From Bryobacteraceae bacterium (GTDB lineage: Bacteria > Acidobacteriota > Terriglobia > Bryobacterales > Bryobacteraceae): DNA of 64,000 nt. The notes beneath the pieces were generated by a model. It did no database searches and was not told where the DNA came from. It saw only the letters and a program-made list of their open reading frames with translations. The stretch is taken from assembly GCA_026129905.1 (NCBI GenBank), contig JAHCHE010000003.1, positions 310,001 through 374,000 on the forward strand. Direction: 5' to 3'. The position numbers and the translations under genes are program-made. Shown here in pieces: positions 1 through 9,010 of this stretch; the first letter of the stretch is position 1, and the number at the start of each line of letters is the position of its first letter.

Positions 1-452
1 TTCACAAGGCGGTCCCAGACGCGGTGAAACCGGTCGTCGACCGCTTCCATCACCCTGGAGGGGCGCAGGTCGTCGGCCCGGAGCGGGCGGTCGGGAATTC
101 CGGCGAACCGTCCGATCAGCCCGAACGACAGAATCGTCATGGCCATGCCCATCGCGAACCGGGGTTGCAGCGCCGGTTGCATCCAACGGGTAAAAAACGC
201 GCGGAACCCGCTGGGCTTGGCGGGCGCCGGGTTGTTGGAGGCGTGCAGCCACAGCAGCCGGGTAACCAGTTCGTCGGGCGGTTCGATCTCAGGCGCGCGG
301 GCCATGAAGGCGACGGCCGCGGCGGCGTCGGTGGCCAGCGCCGCGCAAGCCGGGCAGGCGGCGAGGTGCTTTTTCACCAGATCCTCGCGTTCCGCGTCGA
401 GCGTACGATCGACGTAGTCGCAGAGCAACGCTTCGAATTCCGCGCACGTCAT
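1..452 (-). CDS. Anti-sigma factor, zinc-finger (zf-HC2) type, C-terminus cut by window edge
   Basis: About 150 residues are visible, reading leftward off the window. Near the N-terminus is an H-x3-C-x2-C motif (KHLAACPAC), the zinc-binding signature of ZAS/zf-HC2 anti-sigma factors. Around residues 95-115 a hydrophobic stretch (MGMAMTILSFGLIG) fits a single membrane span. The ATG at 452 lies 22 bases after the stop of the ECF sigma gene, so the two are probably one operon and this protein probably holds that sigma factor at the membrane. Inference: the C-terminal part outside the window is the sensory part. The true end is not visible. Confidence 0.85.
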   Translation of the reverse strand, partial: MTCAEFEALLCDYVDRTLDAEREDLVKKHLAACPACAALATDAAAAVAFMARAPEIEPPDELVTRLLWLHASNNPAPAKPSGFRAFFTRWMQPALQPRFAMGMAMTILSFGLIGRFAGIPDRPLRADDLRPSRVMEAVDDRFHRVWDRLV

Positions 453-474
453 GACGCCATCTCCCGCTTCGGGC

Positions 475-1077
475 TCATACCAGAACCCTCTGCCTCCGAA
501 GAATCCTGGCCAGTTCCGACCGGCCACGATTCAACCTCGACTTGACCGTGCCTTCCGGCACGCTCAGAACGTTTGCGATGTCGCGATACTCCAAACCCTC
601 CAGGTCGCGCAGTATCACCGTTTCCCGCAGCTCCGGCGACAGCTTTTGCAGCGCCGCCTGTAAGACTTCGTTGGCTTCGCGTCCCGCCAGCGCCGCGTCG
701 GCGCGCGAGTCCGGCGAGGACCGCTCCTCCAGCATCGGGAGCTGGTCCTCAATCGATTCGGTCACCCGGTCGGACTTCGACCGCCGGTAGTGGTCGATCA
801 GCAGGTTTCGCGTCAGCCGGCCGAGCCACACCGTGAACGATCCCTCGCCGGCGCGGTAACTCTTCAGCGACCGGAAAACCCGGAAGAAAACCTCCTGGGC
901 GATGTCCTGGGCGTCGGCCGCGCTGTTGGTGAACCGAAAGCACATGGAATGCACGCGGCGGACGTGGTTTCGCACAAGGTCCTCCCATGCGGCCTCGTCG
1001 CCGCGCAGGCAGCGCTCTACCAGCCTGGCGTCAGGGTCCAACGCGTTTCCCGAACCGGAAGGGCGGGCAACGATCAT
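475..1077 (-). CDS. ECF-type RNA polymerase sigma factor (sigma-70 family, RpoE-like)
   Basis: The product is about 200 residues. It has a sigma-70 region 2 (around DAQDIAQEVFFRVFRSLKSY and the WLGRLTRNLLIDHYRR stretch) and a C-terminal region 4 helix-turn-helix (LEYRDIANVLSVPEGTVKSR), with nothing between them but a short linker, as in ECF sigma factors. I chose ATG 1077 because a GGAG lies six bases upstream; the frame is open to an ATG at 1140, which would add 21 residues but has no clear ribosome site. It is followed by the zf-HC2 anti-sigma gene, its probable cognate inhibitor. The signal it answers is not evident. Confidence 0.9.
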   Translation of the reverse strand: MIVARPSGSGNALDPDARLVERCLRGDEAAWEDLVRNHVRRVHSMCFRFTNSAADAQDIAQEVFFRVFRSLKSYRAGEGSFTVWLGRLTRNLLIDHYRRSKSDRVTESIEDQLPMLEERSSPDSRADAALAGREANEVLQAALQKLSPELRETVILRDLEGLEYRDIANVLSVPEGTVKSRLNRGRSELARILRRQRVLV

Positions 1078-1243
1078 CGGCAGCTCCGCACCGAACATGA
1101 AGGGCGTGATACCTTGAGCAACTGTAGCCAATGCCGCCATATCTCAACCGGATTCGGAAGCCGTCCGAATTCACCTTCCAGTATGAGAAACGAGGAATCG
1201 GCATGCGAAGTTCGCTCGGATTGCGGGCGATGGCCCGCAGACC

Positions 1244-1468
1244 TTATTCTAGCTCTTGCCGGGCCGCTTTCAATGCGAATTCCAGGCGTTTCGGGCCGCC
1301 GATGCCCGAAAGCAGCTTCTGTCCGCGCCGTTCGCGCCGCGCCCCCCGCGCCGGCGACCGGGCCGGGCCTCCGGCGGCCTCGACGGCGATCCGCTCCTGA
1401 GTCTCCCGGGCGTGGAGATCCCACCGAATGACCGAGGAACCCAGCCCGAAGAAGCGCGCCTCGAACAC
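1244..1468 (-). CDS. Possible small basic protein in the sigma/flippase intergenic stretch
   Basis: The stretch 1078-1427 between the divergent ECF sigma and flippase-like genes has no recognised gene. A leftward open frame ending at 1244 has GC-rich third positions and an Arg/Ala-rich, partly helical-looking product (for example GGPKRLEFALKAARQELE). Its only ATG, at 1468, would overlap the start of the rightward gene by 41 bases, and no good internal start exists. It may be real with a non-standard start, or chance. No family recognised. Confidence 0.2.
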   Translation of the reverse strand: MFEARFFGLGSSVIRWDLHARETQERIAVEAAGGPARSPARGARRERRGQKLLSGIGGPKRLEFALKAARQELE

Positions 1469-2495
1469 GCGGAAGTGGCTTGTCGCCGGGGCGGTGGCCG
1501 CCGTGGTGGCCGCGTTCGTGGCTCACCGCTGGCGGGAGTCCGGGTTCGAATGGTCGAAGTTCACCGCGGTGTTCGCGACGCTGAACTTGGCTTGGTTGAC
1601 AGCCGCCGTGGGGTTCGCGCTGCTGACCTACGTAGGCCGGGCGCTCCGTTGGCAGGTGCTGCTGCGGCCAGTCAAAAGCGCATCCAGTTTCTGGAACGTG
1701 CTTTCGGCCACCGTCATCGGCTTCAGCGCGATCGTCCTGTTCGGCCGCGCCGGGGAGGCCTTACGTCCGTACCTGATCGCCGTCAAGGAGAAGGTGCCTT
1801 TCTCGTCCCAGGTCGGCGCTTGGCTGATTGAGCGCATCTGGGACCTTCTGACGGCGCTTCTGATCTTCGGGTTCGCCCTGACGCAGATGAAACGGTCCGG
1901 GGCGGTCGTCGGCCCGCGGCTGGAATGGGTGTTGCGCGCCGGCGGGTGGGTGGCAGGCCTGCTGGCGCTGCTGTGCCTTTTGGTCCTGTTTTTCGTAGGC
2001 CGGTTTTCGGGGAGCATGCGGGAGCGTTTGCTGGCGGCGCTGACGTTCCTGCCGGAACACATATACGATCGGGCTCGAGGCGTGGTCACCGCCTTCACCC
2101 ATGGCATGGGGTCGACCGGCCAGGGGCGATTTCTATGGCTGCTGGCCTTTTACAGCCTGCTGGAATGGTTTCTGATCGTCGGATCCTACGTCTGCCTCTT
2201 TCAGGCGGCGCCTGCCACGGCCTCGCTGAGCTTGACCGACATCCTGATCTTCGTTGGGTTTGCCAGCTTCGGCGCCGTGGTGCAGATTCCGGGGATCGGC
2301 GGCGGTATTCAGCTTACGGTAATCGTGGTGCTGACGGAGTTGTTCGGCATCAGCCTGGAGGCATCCAGCGGGATGGCGGTACTGCTATGGTTGACCACAT
2401 TTGTAGTAATTGCGCCGGTGGGTCTTCTGCTGGCCTGCCACGAAGGCTTCACGATTCGCCGGCTCCGGAAGATGGAGGAGGAGGCCGCGTTATGA
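1428..2495 (+). CDS. Lysylphosphatidylglycerol synthase-like (UPF0104) integral membrane protein
   Basis: The 355-residue protein has a short charged N-terminus and then about eight hydrophobic segments, with the pattern of the LPG_synthase_TM / UPF0104 family (GRALRWQVLLRP, then FGRAGEALRPYLIA, and a late GIGGGIQLTVIVVLTELFG). Family members are flippase-like membrane domains of lipid-modifying enzymes, or stand-alone proteins of unknown substrate. There is no soluble aminoacyl-transferase domain here, so this is the membrane domain alone. Its TGA overlaps the nrdR ATG (ATGA at 2492-2495), so translation of the two is probably coupled, although no functional link is known. Confidence 0.8.
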   Translation: MTEEPSPKKRASNTRKWLVAGAVAAVVAAFVAHRWRESGFEWSKFTAVFATLNLAWLTAAVGFALLTYVGRALRWQVLLRPVKSASSFWNVLSATVIGFSAIVLFGRAGEALRPYLIAVKEKVPFSSQVGAWLIERIWDLLTALLIFGFALTQMKRSGAVVGPRLEWVLRAGGWVAGLLALLCLLVLFFVGRFSGSMRERLLAALTFLPEHIYDRARGVVTAFTHGMGSTGQGRFLWLLAFYSLLEWFLIVGSYVCLFQAAPATASLSLTDILIFVGFASFGAVVQIPGIGGGIQLTVIVVLTELFGISLEASSGMAVLLWLTTFVVIAPVGLLLACHEGFTIRRLRKMEEEAAL

Positions 2496-2953
2496 TCTGC
2501 CCGTTCTGCGCGCACCGGCGTGACCGCGTCCTCGACTCGAGGGAAAGCAAGGAAGGGGATCTGATCCGGCGCCGGAGGCAGTGCCTGGCATGCAAGCGCC
2601 GCTTCACCACCTACGAGCGTATTGACGAAGTCCCTTATATGGTTGTAAAGAAAGATGGAAGGCGGGAGAAGTTTGACAGGCAGAAGGTGCTGAACGGTCT
2701 GCTGCGCGCATGCGAAAAGCGGCCCGTCAGCATGGCGCGTCTGGCCGAACTGGTGGACGAGGTGGAGTCGCGGCTGGCTGACAGCGCAGAACGGGAGATG
2801 ACTACCGCCGCAATCGGGGAACTGCTGATGGACCGCCTGCACGGTCTGGACAAAATCGCGTACGTGCGCTTCGCCTCGGTCTACCGCGACTTTCAGGACG
2901 TCGAGGCGTTCCTGTCGGAACTGGAAAGCCTGATGCGGCAGAAAAGGCCCTGA
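2492..2953 (+). CDS. nrdR: Transcriptional repressor NrdR
   Basis: This is a 153-residue NrdR of normal length. The N-terminal zinc ribbon is complete, with paired cysteines in CPFC near the start and CLAC about 30 residues on, followed by RRFTTYERI. An ATP-cone domain follows from about residue 48 (VVKKDGRREKFDRQKVLNGL). NrdR senses ATP/dATP and represses ribonucleotide reductase genes by binding NrdR boxes; no nrd genes are in the window. The ATG overlaps the upstream stop by four bases, giving a coupled pair with the membrane protein gene. Confidence 0.95.
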   Translation: MICPFCAHRRDRVLDSRESKEGDLIRRRRQCLACKRRFTTYERIDEVPYMVVKKDGRREKFDRQKVLNGLLRACEKRPVSMARLAELVDEVESRLADSAEREMTTAAIGELLMDRLHGLDKIAYVRFASVYRDFQDVEAFLSELESLMRQKRP

Positions 2954-3042
2954 TCGGCTCAAGGGAGCGCTTCGACCAACTGCTCCGGTCCGCAAAATCA
3001 AGTGAATCTTTGAGTTTTTGTCATCATCCCTTAACGTAGGGC

Positions 3043-3071
3043 TTATCAAGCCAAGCTGTTGATGCTATAAT
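3043..3071 (+). promoter_or_regulatory. Probable sigma-70 promoter upstream of rpoD
   Basis: A perfect TATAAT at 3066-3071 is preceded at 17 bases by TTATCA at 3043-3048 (four of six consensus bases). It lies about 140 bases upstream of the rpoD GTG, inside the 255-base gap after nrdR, and so leaves a fairly long leader. The pattern is seen directly; activity is inferred. Confidence 0.6.
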
Positions 3072-3208
3072 ATCCGGGTAGTGTGGGATCTGTGTCCCCG
3101 GAGAAGAGCCGGAATCTGCCGTTGGGACGCCTGATATTGCTTTGAAAACCCAAGCTCCCGTTCTCCCGGCGCAGGTGCGCAGGTTGAGCTTGGCAGGATG
3201 GATGGTAC

Positions 3209-4744
3209 GTGGATCAGTTCGACGATCAATACCTTAGCGACGCCCATGAGCCACTGAGTCTTCCCTTCGACGAGGACTCCAACTTTTTCCACCCCGAAGA
3301 AGTTCACGACGGCGAGGAGTTTCACGCGCATCAGGCGCCGGAGGAGTCGATCTATACCGACGACCCCGTCCGGGTCTACCTCCGGGAGATGGGAGCAGTA
3401 CCATTGCTGACCCGCCAGGGGGAGGTGAGCCTCGCCCGGCGCATGGAGCAAGGCAAATTGCGCATGCAGAAGGCGGTGAGCCGTTCGCCGCTGGTGCAGT
3501 ATATCGTCGTCGACCAGTGCGAGCAGGTGAAGAAGGGCGTCATCGACATCGAGGCGTTCGTGGAATTCGGCAGCGACATCGAGGAAGGCACCGCCGCGGC
3601 CATCAAGCGCCGCGCCGACGTCAAGAAGCAGTTCCTCGATCTGGTCAACTCCCACAAGAAGCTCAACCAATTGGGAGAAAAGGTCGAGGCCCTCTCGCCG
3701 GCGAATAAACGCGCGTATCGCCGATGGAACGGAAAGCTGAATCGTTCCAAGGTGGAGATGTCGCGGGCGATCCGCGCCGTGCCGTTCCGAACGAGCCTCT
3801 GGAAGATGTACGCGGGCGAGATCGAGCGGGCGGCCGAAGAACTATCTCACCTGGACGCCGAACTCCGCCGCGTGGAGGAGCGCGGTGGCCCGGAAAGCGC
3901 CAATCGGGTCCGGGAACTGAAGCGGGAGATTCGCAAGCGCGAGGCGGCGGCCGGCGCCAGCATCACCGAACTCCGGCACACGCTGCAGGTGATCCGGCAT
4001 GGCGAGTGCGAAGCCGAAAGGGCGAAAAAGGACCTTGTGGAAGCCAACCTCCGGCTGGTGGTATCTGTCGCCAAGAAGTACGTGAACCGCGGCCTCCACC
4101 TGCTGGACCTCATCCAGGAAGGCAACATCGGCCTCATGCGCGCCGCGGACAAGTTCGAATACCGGCGCGGATACAAGTTCTCCACCTATGCCACCTGGTG
4201 GATCCGTCAGGCGATCACCCGCGCCATCGCCGACCAGTCCCGCACCATCCGCATCCCCGTTCACATGAACGAGAGCATGAACAAGTTCCTTCGCGCCACC
4301 CGCGAACTGGAGAAGGAACTCGGCCGCGCGCCCACCAACGAAGATATCAGCCGCCGCATGGACATCCCGGTGGAGAAGGTCCAGAAGCTCAAGACCATCT
4401 CCCGCGACCCGGTCTCGCTGGAAACACCGGTGGGCCGCGACGGCGAGTCCGCTCTCGGCGATCTTATTGAAGACAGGTGGGTTGGCTCTCCTGTGGACGC
4501 CGTCATCGACACCAACGTGCGCGACGAGACGGCCAACATTCTTAAGACCTTGTCTCCCAAGGAAGAGAAGGTGATCCGGCTGCGGTTCGGCATCGGCTGC
4601 GAGCGCGAGCACACGCTGGAGGAGATCGGACAAGAGTTCGACGTCACCCGCGAGCGGATTCGGCAGATCGAAGCCAAGGCGCTGCGCCAATTGCGCTCGC
4701 CGGAACGGGCGCGGCATCTCCGGGCGCTTTTGGCGGCTCGCTAG
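3209..4744 (+). CDS. rpoD: RNA polymerase primary sigma factor RpoD (sigma-70)
   Basis: The product is 511 residues from a GTG start; in-frame ATGs nearby are in other frames. Region 1.2 lies at about residues 50-82 ([20 protein letters not shown]). A long non-conserved helical insert follows, then region 2 at about 273-345 with the promoter-melting segment ([15 protein letters not shown]), region 3 ([14 protein letters not shown]), and region 4 at about 445-500 ending in the -35-binding helix-turn-helix ([20 protein letters not shown]). All group 1 landmarks are present, so this is the housekeeping sigma. Region 1.1 appears short and acidic. It is not next to dnaG, unlike in many bacteria. 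Confidence 0.95.
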   Translation: MDQFDDQYLSDAHEPLSLPFDEDSNFFHPEEVHDGEEFHAHQAPEESIYTDDPVRVYLREMGAVPLLTRQGEVSLARRMEQGKLRMQKAVSRSPLVQYIVVDQCEQVKKGVIDIEAFVEFGSDIEEGTAAAIKRRADVKKQFLDLVNSHKKLNQLGEKVEALSPANKRAYRRWNGKLNRSKVEMSRAIRAVPFRTSLWKMYAGEIERAAEELSHLDAELRRVEERGGPESANRVRELKREIRKREAAAGASITELRHTLQVIRHGECEAERAKKDLVEANLRLVVSVAKKYVNRGLHLLDLIQEGNIGLMRAADKFEYRRGYKFSTYATWWIRQAITRAIADQSRTIRIPVHMNESMNKFLRATRELEKELGRAPTNEDISRRMDIPVEKVQKLKTISRDPVSLETPVGRDGESALGDLIEDRWVGSPVDAVIDTNVRDETANILKTLSPKEEKVIRLRFGIGCEREHTLEEIGQEFDVTRERIRQIEAKALRQLRSPERARHLRALLAAR

Positions 4745-4778
4745 GCGCGGTCTGGTGGGGTGAACCTCCAGGTTTGCG

Positions 4779-4820
4779 AGCCGGTTTCCAACCGGCTTTG
4801 AGCGGGACTAGGAGTCCCGC
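4779..4820. repeat. Two-hairpin dispersed repeat, copy 1
   Basis: Two adjacent perfect palindromes with three-base loops: AGCCGGTT-tcc-AACCGGCT (4779-4797) and, four bases on, GCGGGACT-agg-AGTCCCGC (4802-4820). The second hairpin recurs exactly in its stem at 31856-31874, again just after another 3-base-loop hairpin. It sits just downstream of rpoD, so it may also act as a terminator or mRNA stabiliser. The remainder of the 268-base gap holds the promoter of the next gene. Confidence 0.7.
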
Positions 4821-4947
4821 GCAGCCCTAAGAAACTGCCCGCAGTAGGACTCAGCACCCTAGGACTTCTTCCCACGTCTCCGACGGGCGTTTTCCGCGTT
4901 CAGCAAACATTTTTTGCATTTTTGTTTTACATCGGCGCGATTGGCTG

Positions 4948-4976
4948 TTGACAAACTTAAAGTAAAAGTTTATATT
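4948..4976 (+). promoter_or_regulatory. Near-consensus sigma-70 promoter for the PEP-CTERM gene
   Basis: TTGACA at 4948-4953, a 17-base spacer, and TATATT at 4971-4976, set in an AT-rich island that contrasts with the GC-rich surroundings. The ATG of the PEP-CTERM gene is 36 bases further on. This is the best-matching promoter I found in the window. Confidence 0.75.
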
Positions 4977-5012
4977 TGAAAACACAGAACGCTGACGTAG
5001 AAGCACTAGCCT

Positions 5013-5621
5013 ATGCGCCTACCTAAAGCAATCCAGCAGTCGCACCTGGGAGAGCTTCGTGCAAACACGATCCTGGTAGTCTTGCTGGGGGTCGCGATCG
5101 GGCCTGTGGGGCTTCAAGGCACCCCTTCTCTTGGCAAACGTTCCTCTCCAAACCCCTTCCCTGGTCTCATCGACGTCCGTAGTACTGGTCCTGCTACGGC
5201 GCGCCAGGGGATGACGACGGCGTCGCTGGTGGAGGCGCCTCCGGAGCGCGGCTCCGGGGACGCGGAAGGCGATGCTGCCGCCGCCCAGCCCAAATCGGAG
5301 GGCTGGCGCTGGGAGAAGGCCATCCTGTTCCACTTCACGAATCCGGCCGACCGGCCCGGCATCGGCGCCTCGCGCGCCGGCCAACGGTTGGCCCGGGAAT
5401 TCGAGCCCAACGTCGATCTGTTGGCTGAAAGCCTCGACCCCGATGAACGCGCCTCCGCTTCAGAGCAGGAAAGCTTGGCCGGCCTTGGCGAACACCGTGT
5501 AGGACTTGAAGATATCCCCCTGAATGCTCTCCCGGAACCTCCACCGCTCGTTCTGTTCGCCACCGGCCTCGCTTGCGTTTTTGTCAGCCGCGTCGTGCGC
5601 CGCCTGAGAAAATCCAACTAA
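5013..5621 (+). CDS. Exported protein with PEP-CTERM sorting signal
   Basis: A 202-residue protein of otherwise unknown function. Near the N-terminus (about residues 19-36) is a hydrophobic stretch (TILVVLLGVAIGPVGL) acting as signal sequence or anchor. The C-terminus has the three-part PEP-CTERM pattern: LPEPPPLV, a hydrophobic segment (LFATGLACVFVS), and a basic tail (RVVRRLRKSN). Such tails are recognised by an exosortase in bacteria that make exopolysaccharide. The central part is low complexity and Gly/Ala/Glu-rich with no recognised domain. It is probably expressed from the strong promoter just upstream. No exosortase gene is in the window. Confidence 0.65.
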   Translation: MRLPKAIQQSHLGELRANTILVVLLGVAIGPVGLQGTPSLGKRSSPNPFPGLIDVRSTGPATARQGMTTASLVEAPPERGSGDAEGDAAAAQPKSEGWRWEKAILFHFTNPADRPGIGASRAGQRLAREFEPNVDLLAESLDPDERASASEQESLAGLGEHRVGLEDIPLNALPEPPPLVLFATGLACVFVSRVVRRLRKSN

Positions 5622-5706
5622 GACGCGCTCTCCGCTGCGGGATGTGGTATTTTCGTCTATTGCCAAGGGTATGCCCTGGGCACAGACCAGAAGAGGAGGG
5701 TAGTAT

Positions 5707-7449
5707 TTGAAACATCGATTGCTGTTCAGGATGTTGCCCGCCGCGATGCTCGTCGCCGGCGTGGCCTTGGCGCAACCGGTTTTGCGCACGAACAATCCGG
5801 TTGTCAACGGCGGCAGCTATGCCAACACGATTGCTCCCGGGTCGATCTTCGTCGTTTTCGGAACCAACCTGGCCGGGGACGCGATTCTCCAGGCGCCGTC
5901 GCTTCCACTCGCGACTTCACTCGGCGGAGTCTCCATCCGCTTCACCCCATCCGGAGGAGGTTCGGCGATCGATGCGCTGATGGTCTACACCACGCGGAAC
6001 CAGATTGCCGGCCTGCTTCCGTCGGCGGCGGCGCCCGGCAGGTACACCGTTACGGTCACCTACAACGGCCAGACCTCGCCGCCCGGCTTGGCTAATGTGA
6101 CGGCGCGTAGCCTCGGCATCGTAAGCGCCGACTCCTCCGGCGGGGGACAGGCGCAGGCGCAGATTTACTACTCCGCCACCGCCTGGAGTTTGAACCGCTT
6201 TGCCGGCGGCCGGATCGGCACATTCGACACCGCCGTGGCCCACCCCGGCGAAGCCATGGTATTGTGGCTGACCGGAATCGGGGCGGATCCCGCCTCGGAC
6301 ACGACCGGCGGCTCGAGCGGAGACCGGACCTCCGCGGCCGGCATACGCATCCGGTTGGGCAACAGGGAGATTGTCCCGGCCTTTGCGGGGCGCGCTTCGG
6401 GCTTGCCGGGTACCGATCAGGTTAACTTCACCGTGCCGGCCGACGCCCAGCTCGACTGTGCGGTTCCGCTGCAAATCACCACGGGCGATGGCGGGGGGAG
6501 CAACCAGGTAACGCTGGCGATCGCCGCCGCGGGGCAGAATGCCTGTTCGCACCCGTTCCTGACGGCCGACCAGTTGCGCGCGATGTCTGAGGGCGGAACG
6601 CTGGTCTTCGGCTACTTCAACCTCGGGCGGCAGAACATCAGCACGGAGGTTCCGGGCGTGGGCGGCTTCGACCTTACCACGGAGTCCGTCGGCGGCCAGT
6701 TTGCGCGTTACGGCGTCGGCAACCTGGGCGAGTTCGAGGGCGACTTCTCCGGACTGGCGGGTTCCTGCTTCGTCACCCGTTTCCAGGGCGACGAGTCGCA
6801 ACCCGGGGCTTACACGCCTCCGACTCCACTTGACGCCGGCAACCCCCTCCGACTGAACGGCCCCAATGCGGCCAACGTCGCGGTGGAGCGGCTGGAGGGC
6901 AACTACTATTCGCATACCCTGTACTCGTCCGGCTTCCCTGGCGTACCCGGCAGCGGCAGCGGTTCGCCCACGATTTCCGCCGGCGCCTACACTCTCTCCG
7001 GAACGGGAGGCGTGGATATCGGGGCGTTCAATGCCTCGGTTACCGTGCCATCGCCGCTGACCTGGACCAACCGCGACGCGATCACCGAGATCAACCGCAG
7101 CCAGAATCTGAACCTCACCTGGACGGGCGGCGGCTCCGACCTGGTGTGGATCTTCGGTAGCAGCGCCGTTCGATCCGGAGGCACGGAGGACGACCCGATT
7201 TACGACGGCGCGGTGTTCATTTGTTACCAGAACGCCAACGCGGGCAGCTTTTCAGTACCTTCCGCGATCCTCAGCCAGTTGCCGGCGTCCGGCGATATTC
7301 TCGAAGGAACGGGCGGCATGTTGATGCTTTCGTTGACAGGGCCGGCAAATGGCGGACCCTTCACCGCGCCGCTGACGGCCGGCGGCAACATCGTCCGCGG
7401 CAGCTTCACCTACAGCAACGGTTTCATGAAGACCGTTTCGTACGAGTAG
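5707..7449 (+). CDS. Secreted protein with TIGR03437-like (Solibacter) domain
   Basis: The 580-residue protein starts at TTG, supported by a strong GAGGAGG ribosome site just upstream, and has a signal peptide (MLPAAMLVAGVALAQ). Residues about 25-275 follow the TIGR03437 pattern common in Solibacter: NGGSYANTIAPGSIFVVFGTNL, an SLGGVSI step, then a PGxxxVTV step and a late DQVNFTVPADAQL segment. The remaining 300 residues are Gly/Ser/Thr-rich beta-type sequence without a known domain. Role unknown; members are cell-surface or secreted. Confidence 0.75.
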   Translation: MKHRLLFRMLPAAMLVAGVALAQPVLRTNNPVVNGGSYANTIAPGSIFVVFGTNLAGDAILQAPSLPLATSLGGVSIRFTPSGGGSAIDALMVYTTRNQIAGLLPSAAAPGRYTVTVTYNGQTSPPGLANVTARSLGIVSADSSGGGQAQAQIYYSATAWSLNRFAGGRIGTFDTAVAHPGEAMVLWLTGIGADPASDTTGGSSGDRTSAAGIRIRLGNREIVPAFAGRASGLPGTDQVNFTVPADAQLDCAVPLQITTGDGGGSNQVTLAIAAAGQNACSHPFLTADQLRAMSEGGTLVFGYFNLGRQNISTEVPGVGGFDLTTESVGGQFARYGVGNLGEFEGDFSGLAGSCFVTRFQGDESQPGAYTPPTPLDAGNPLRLNGPNAANVAVERLEGNYYSHTLYSSGFPGVPGSGSGSPTISAGAYTLSGTGGVDIGAFNASVTVPSPLTWTNRDAITEINRSQNLNLTWTGGGSDLVWIFGSSAVRSGGTEDDPIYDGAVFICYQNANAGSFSVPSAILSQLPASGDILEGTGGMLMLSLTGPANGGPFTAPLTAGGNIVRGSFTYSNGFMKTVSYE

Positions 7450-7534
7450 CCACTCTTGCTGAGGCGTTAACCGGAACGGGAGGGTGACATCCGCTCTCCC
7501 GTTTCTCCTGCCAGGCAGCCCCCAGGTTGGCGGC

Positions 7535-7930
7535 TCAGTCGATCAGCCCGAGCCGGCGCAGGTGTTCGAGCAGGTGGGCCTTCACGATCGGCTTCACCAG
7601 GTAAGCGTCGCACTTGGCTTGAAAGGCGGCAATGACGTTCTCTCGGCGTCCGAGAGAAGTGGTCATGACGATTTTTGCCGCCTGGCCGCCATCGAATCCC
7701 TGCTCCCGTTCTATATCGCGAATGCGCTTCAGCGCCGCGTGGCCGGACATTCCAGGCATGACCATGTCGAGGCAGATCAGTTCATACGGAGTCCCGGCAT
7801 CGATCGCGGCAACGACGGCGTCGACGGCCTCTTTGCCGTTGGCGGCAATGTCGGGAGGGCCGTAGCCAGTGAGGAACTGCTCGAGCACCCGCCGACTCAC
7901 CACATCATCGTCCGCAATCAAGGTCCTCAT
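7535..7930 (-). CDS. Single-domain response regulator (CheY-like receiver)
   Basis: 131 residues forming one receiver domain only. The acidic pair is at Asp7-Asp8 (IADDD), the phosphorylatable Asp is Asp55 (ICLDMVMPGMSG), the conserved Thr/Ser is in VMTTS, and the conserved Lys is in YLVKPI. No output domain, so it probably works as a phosphorelay or protein-interaction module. No histidine kinase is nearby, so its partner must be elsewhere. Confidence 0.9.
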   Translation of the reverse strand: MRTLIADDDVVSRRVLEQFLTGYGPPDIAANGKEAVDAVVAAIDAGTPYELICLDMVMPGMSGHAALKRIRDIEREQGFDGGQAAKIVMTTSLGRRENVIAAFQAKCDAYLVKPIVKAHLLEHLRRLGLID

Positions 7931-8065
7931 AGGCTAAAATCCGGCTCGCCGGAATACGCGGGGCGCCGCCATAGCGCCTCTCCCAACTCATCGGCGGAAT
8001 CGCCGGGATTCTTCAATGGGCTCCAGCGTCGCGCCCGGCTCGGCCCTCCCGTGTAGGATGGGACG

Positions 8066-9010
8066 ATGCCTAACATTGTGATTCCGGACGATGAGCCCCC
8101 GGTGATGGCCGCCAGCCGGGCCTATCAAGAACTGTTGGCCCGCGGCGCCGTCGAGTACTACGGCTCGCTGCCCGGTTCGGAGGAAAGACTGGTTGAGCGC
8201 ATCCGCGAGGCCGAAATCGTCATCAACATCCGGTCGTCCTGCCGGTTCACGGAGTCTGTCTTTGCGCGCTGTCCCAGACTGCGCCTCCTCTCCCTTTGGG
8301 GTACCGGTACCGATAACGTCGACCTGCCCGCCGCCGCCCGCCGGGGGATCACGGTCACCAACACCCCGGGCGTCTCCGCCATCTCGATCGCCGAACACTG
8401 CCTGACCCTGATGTTCGCCGCCGTCCGCCGCATTCCCCGGATCGACGCCGAGGTGCGGCAGGGGAGGTGGCCGAAGGCGCAGGTATCACAACTCCACGGC
8501 AAGACGCTTGGCGTGATCGGCCTCGGCGCCATCGGCCGCCGGTTTGCTCATCTCGGACAGGCCATCGGGATGCGAGTTGTCTCCTGGACCATGCATCCCA
8601 AGCCGGAACTCGGCTTCGAGCACGTACCGCTGGAGCGCCTTCTCCGCGAAAGCGATGTCGTGAGCCTGCATCTGAGGTTGTCGCCCGAAACCACCCGAAT
8701 GATCGGCCGGGAGCAGTTCCGCCTGATGAAGCCGTCCGCGGTGTTCATCAACACCGCGCGCGGGGCGATTGTGGACGAAGCGGCGTTGGTCGAGGCGCTC
8801 GAGAAGGGAACCATCGGCGGCGCGGGCCTGGATGTTTTCGAAACCGAACCGCTGCTGGCGGGCCACCCGCTGACGCGGCTGGATAATGTGGTCCTCACGC
8901 CGCATTCGGCGGGCGTGACGCCCGAGGCGCTCGAAGCCGGCCTTCAGCTCGCAGTGGACAACGTCTGGAACTTCCTCAACGGAACTCCGACGAATGCCGT
9001 TGGGAGCTGA
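8066..9010 (+). CDS. D-isomer-specific 2-hydroxyacid dehydrogenase (NAD-dependent)
   Basis: 314 residues, normal for the family. The NAD-binding Rossmann motif is GLGAIG near residue 155, and the active-site trio appears in order: Arg in INTARGAIVDE, Glu in DVFETEPL, His in LTPHSAGVT. The family reduces 2-keto acids or oxidises D-2-hydroxy acids (glyoxylate/hydroxypyruvate reductase, phosphoglycerate dehydrogenase). No ACT domain is present, so it is not a regulated SerA. The 3' end overlaps the convergent aminotransferase gene by 35 bases. Substrate not determinable. Confidence 0.9.
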   Translation: MPNIVIPDDEPPVMAASRAYQELLARGAVEYYGSLPGSEERLVERIREAEIVINIRSSCRFTESVFARCPRLRLLSLWGTGTDNVDLPAAARRGITVTNTPGVSAISIAEHCLTLMFAAVRRIPRIDAEVRQGRWPKAQVSQLHGKTLGVIGLGAIGRRFAHLGQAIGMRVVSWTMHPKPELGFEHVPLERLLRESDVVSLHLRLSPETTRMIGREQFRLMKPSAVFINTARGAIVDEAALVEALEKGTIGGAGLDVFETEPLLAGHPLTRLDNVVLTPHSAGVTPEALEAGLQLAVDNVWNFLNGTPTNAVGS

